From the NCBI RefSeq assembly GCF_008923185.1, contig NZ_WBMT01000013.1:248001-312000 (forward strand): a DNA stretch of 64,000 nt. The letters run 5' to 3'. The notes beneath the pieces are model-generated. The model was not told the DNA's origin and searched no databases. It saw only the letters and a program-made list of their open reading frames with translations. Source of the DNA: Actinomadura rudentiformis (GTDB lineage: Bacteria; Actinomycetota; Actinomycetes; Streptosporangiales; Streptosporangiaceae). The translations under genes were made by a program, and so were the position numbers. Positions within the stretch are counted from its first letter, which is position 1. Each line of letters opens with the position of its first letter. This document shows positions 63,535-64,000 of this stretch, one piece after another.

Positions 63535-64000
63535 TCAGAGGCGTTTGCCCTCCTCGCGGGCGCGCGCGTGCGCCTCGCGGCGGTCGGTGTCGGCGTCCGC
63601 GGTGGCGAGGTTGGGCCGGAACTCGACGGTCGTGATGTCCGCGATCCCGGCCCAGCGCAGCCAGTCGTCGAAGAACGGGCGCTGGAAGTCGGCGCCGAAG
63701 GCGGGGCCGCGGCCGTCTCCGTAGACGGCGCTGGTGTAGATGACGGCGGCCTTTTTGCCCTGGAGCAGCCCGCTGTAGCCCTGCTCCGGGTCGAAGCCGA
63801 ACACCCAGCCGGGCTGGCTGATCACGTCGACGAACTGCTTGAGGATGTACGGCACCCCGGCGTTCCACATCGGCACGCTGAACAGATAGCGGTCGTAGGA
63901 GTCGAAACGGTCGAAGACGGCCCTCGCCGCCTCCCAGGCGCGTTCCTGAGCACCTTGCGGGGCCGCTCCACCGAAGACGGTCATCTTGGCTCCCGCGGCG
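63535..64000 (-). CDS. FMN-dependent azoreductase-like flavoprotein, 5' end cut by the window
   Basis: About 155 C-terminal residues of an AzoR/NQO-type flavodoxin-fold reductase: SVPMWNAGVPYILKQFVDVISQPG (flavin loop) and the conserved Phe-containing segment with GLLQGKKAAVIYTSAVY. The frame continues past the right edge (AAGAK before the ATG at 63984), so the true start is outside. It lies 39 bases beyond the dapB start on the same strand. Confidence 0.82.
   Translation of the reverse strand, partial: AAGAKMTVFGGAAPQGAQERAWEAARAVFDRFDSYDRYLFSVPMWNAGVPYILKQFVDVISQPGWVFGFDPEQGYSGLLQGKKAAVIYTSAVYGDGRGPAFGADFQRPFFDDWLRWAGIADITTVEFRPNLATADADTDRREAHARAREEGKRL

Overview
The window is very GC-rich (about 70% by eye) with strong G/C bias at third codon positions, many GTG/TTG starts and no rRNA, tRNA or CRISPR that I can see. 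Its content (SecA2, ClgR, DUF3046, full-length Lhr, CGNR and DUF1990 proteins, MSMEG-style sugar transport without a local ATPase) points to a chromosome of a filamentous actinobacterium. Streptosporangiales (for example a Thermomonosporaceae member) is my best guess; no marker in the window settles the genus.

A conserved minus-strand backbone runs through the window: dapB (63.5 kb), dapA-rnj (43.6 kb), ftsK, a RodZ-like gene, rimO-pgsA-DUF1990, cinA-clgR (33 kb) and DUF3046 (2.5 kb), with lhr and a Nei/Fpg glycosylase nearby. In relatives such as Streptomyces these genes lie close together beside recA. Here they are spread out by accessory blocks at about 9-32 kb and 45-62 kb, and recA and thyX are not inside the window.

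Left part (0-9 kb): a lipoprotein / ATP-grasp / DUF350 operon resembling the enterobacterial yjfM-yjfC-yjfL set, then DUF3046, a membrane-anchored esterase and lhr. From 9 to 32 kb: an unknown two-ended membrane protein behind an 18-bp inverted repeat; a divergent TetR/EamA pair sharing a twin operator; secA2 with a membrane-anchored neighbour; a das-like amino-sugar importer (binding protein, two permeases, GH3 hexosaminidase) divergent from a ROK regulator; Rrf2; Nei; a NarL-type two-component system followed by an ABC exporter; LysR, RidA, a DHFR-like reductase, a PCMT-type methyltransferase, NADAR and Dps.

From 32 to 45 kb lies the housekeeping core: proteolysis control (ClgR), lipid head-group synthesis (PgsA), S12 modification (RimO), chromosome translocation (FtsK), RNA decay (RNase J) and lysine/DAP synthesis (DapA). 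The 45-62 kb block holds GH18-like and GH16 glycosidases, a MocR / EamA / diiron-protein locus whose divergent genes start on one CATG, a monooxygenase-fold protein preceded by a VOC gene remnant, CGNR, GNAT, an MFS exporter, MenA, Ung, an orphan ModA, an SRPBCC protein with an operator array, MltG and a tricorn-like protease. DapB and a partial azoreductase-like flavoprotein close the window.

The most striking non-gene signal is that many genes end in short tandem repeats (14-22 bp) that begin inside the last codons, span the stop codon and repeat it downstream. At least seven genes show this directly, and ftsK has a similar array a few bases past its stop.
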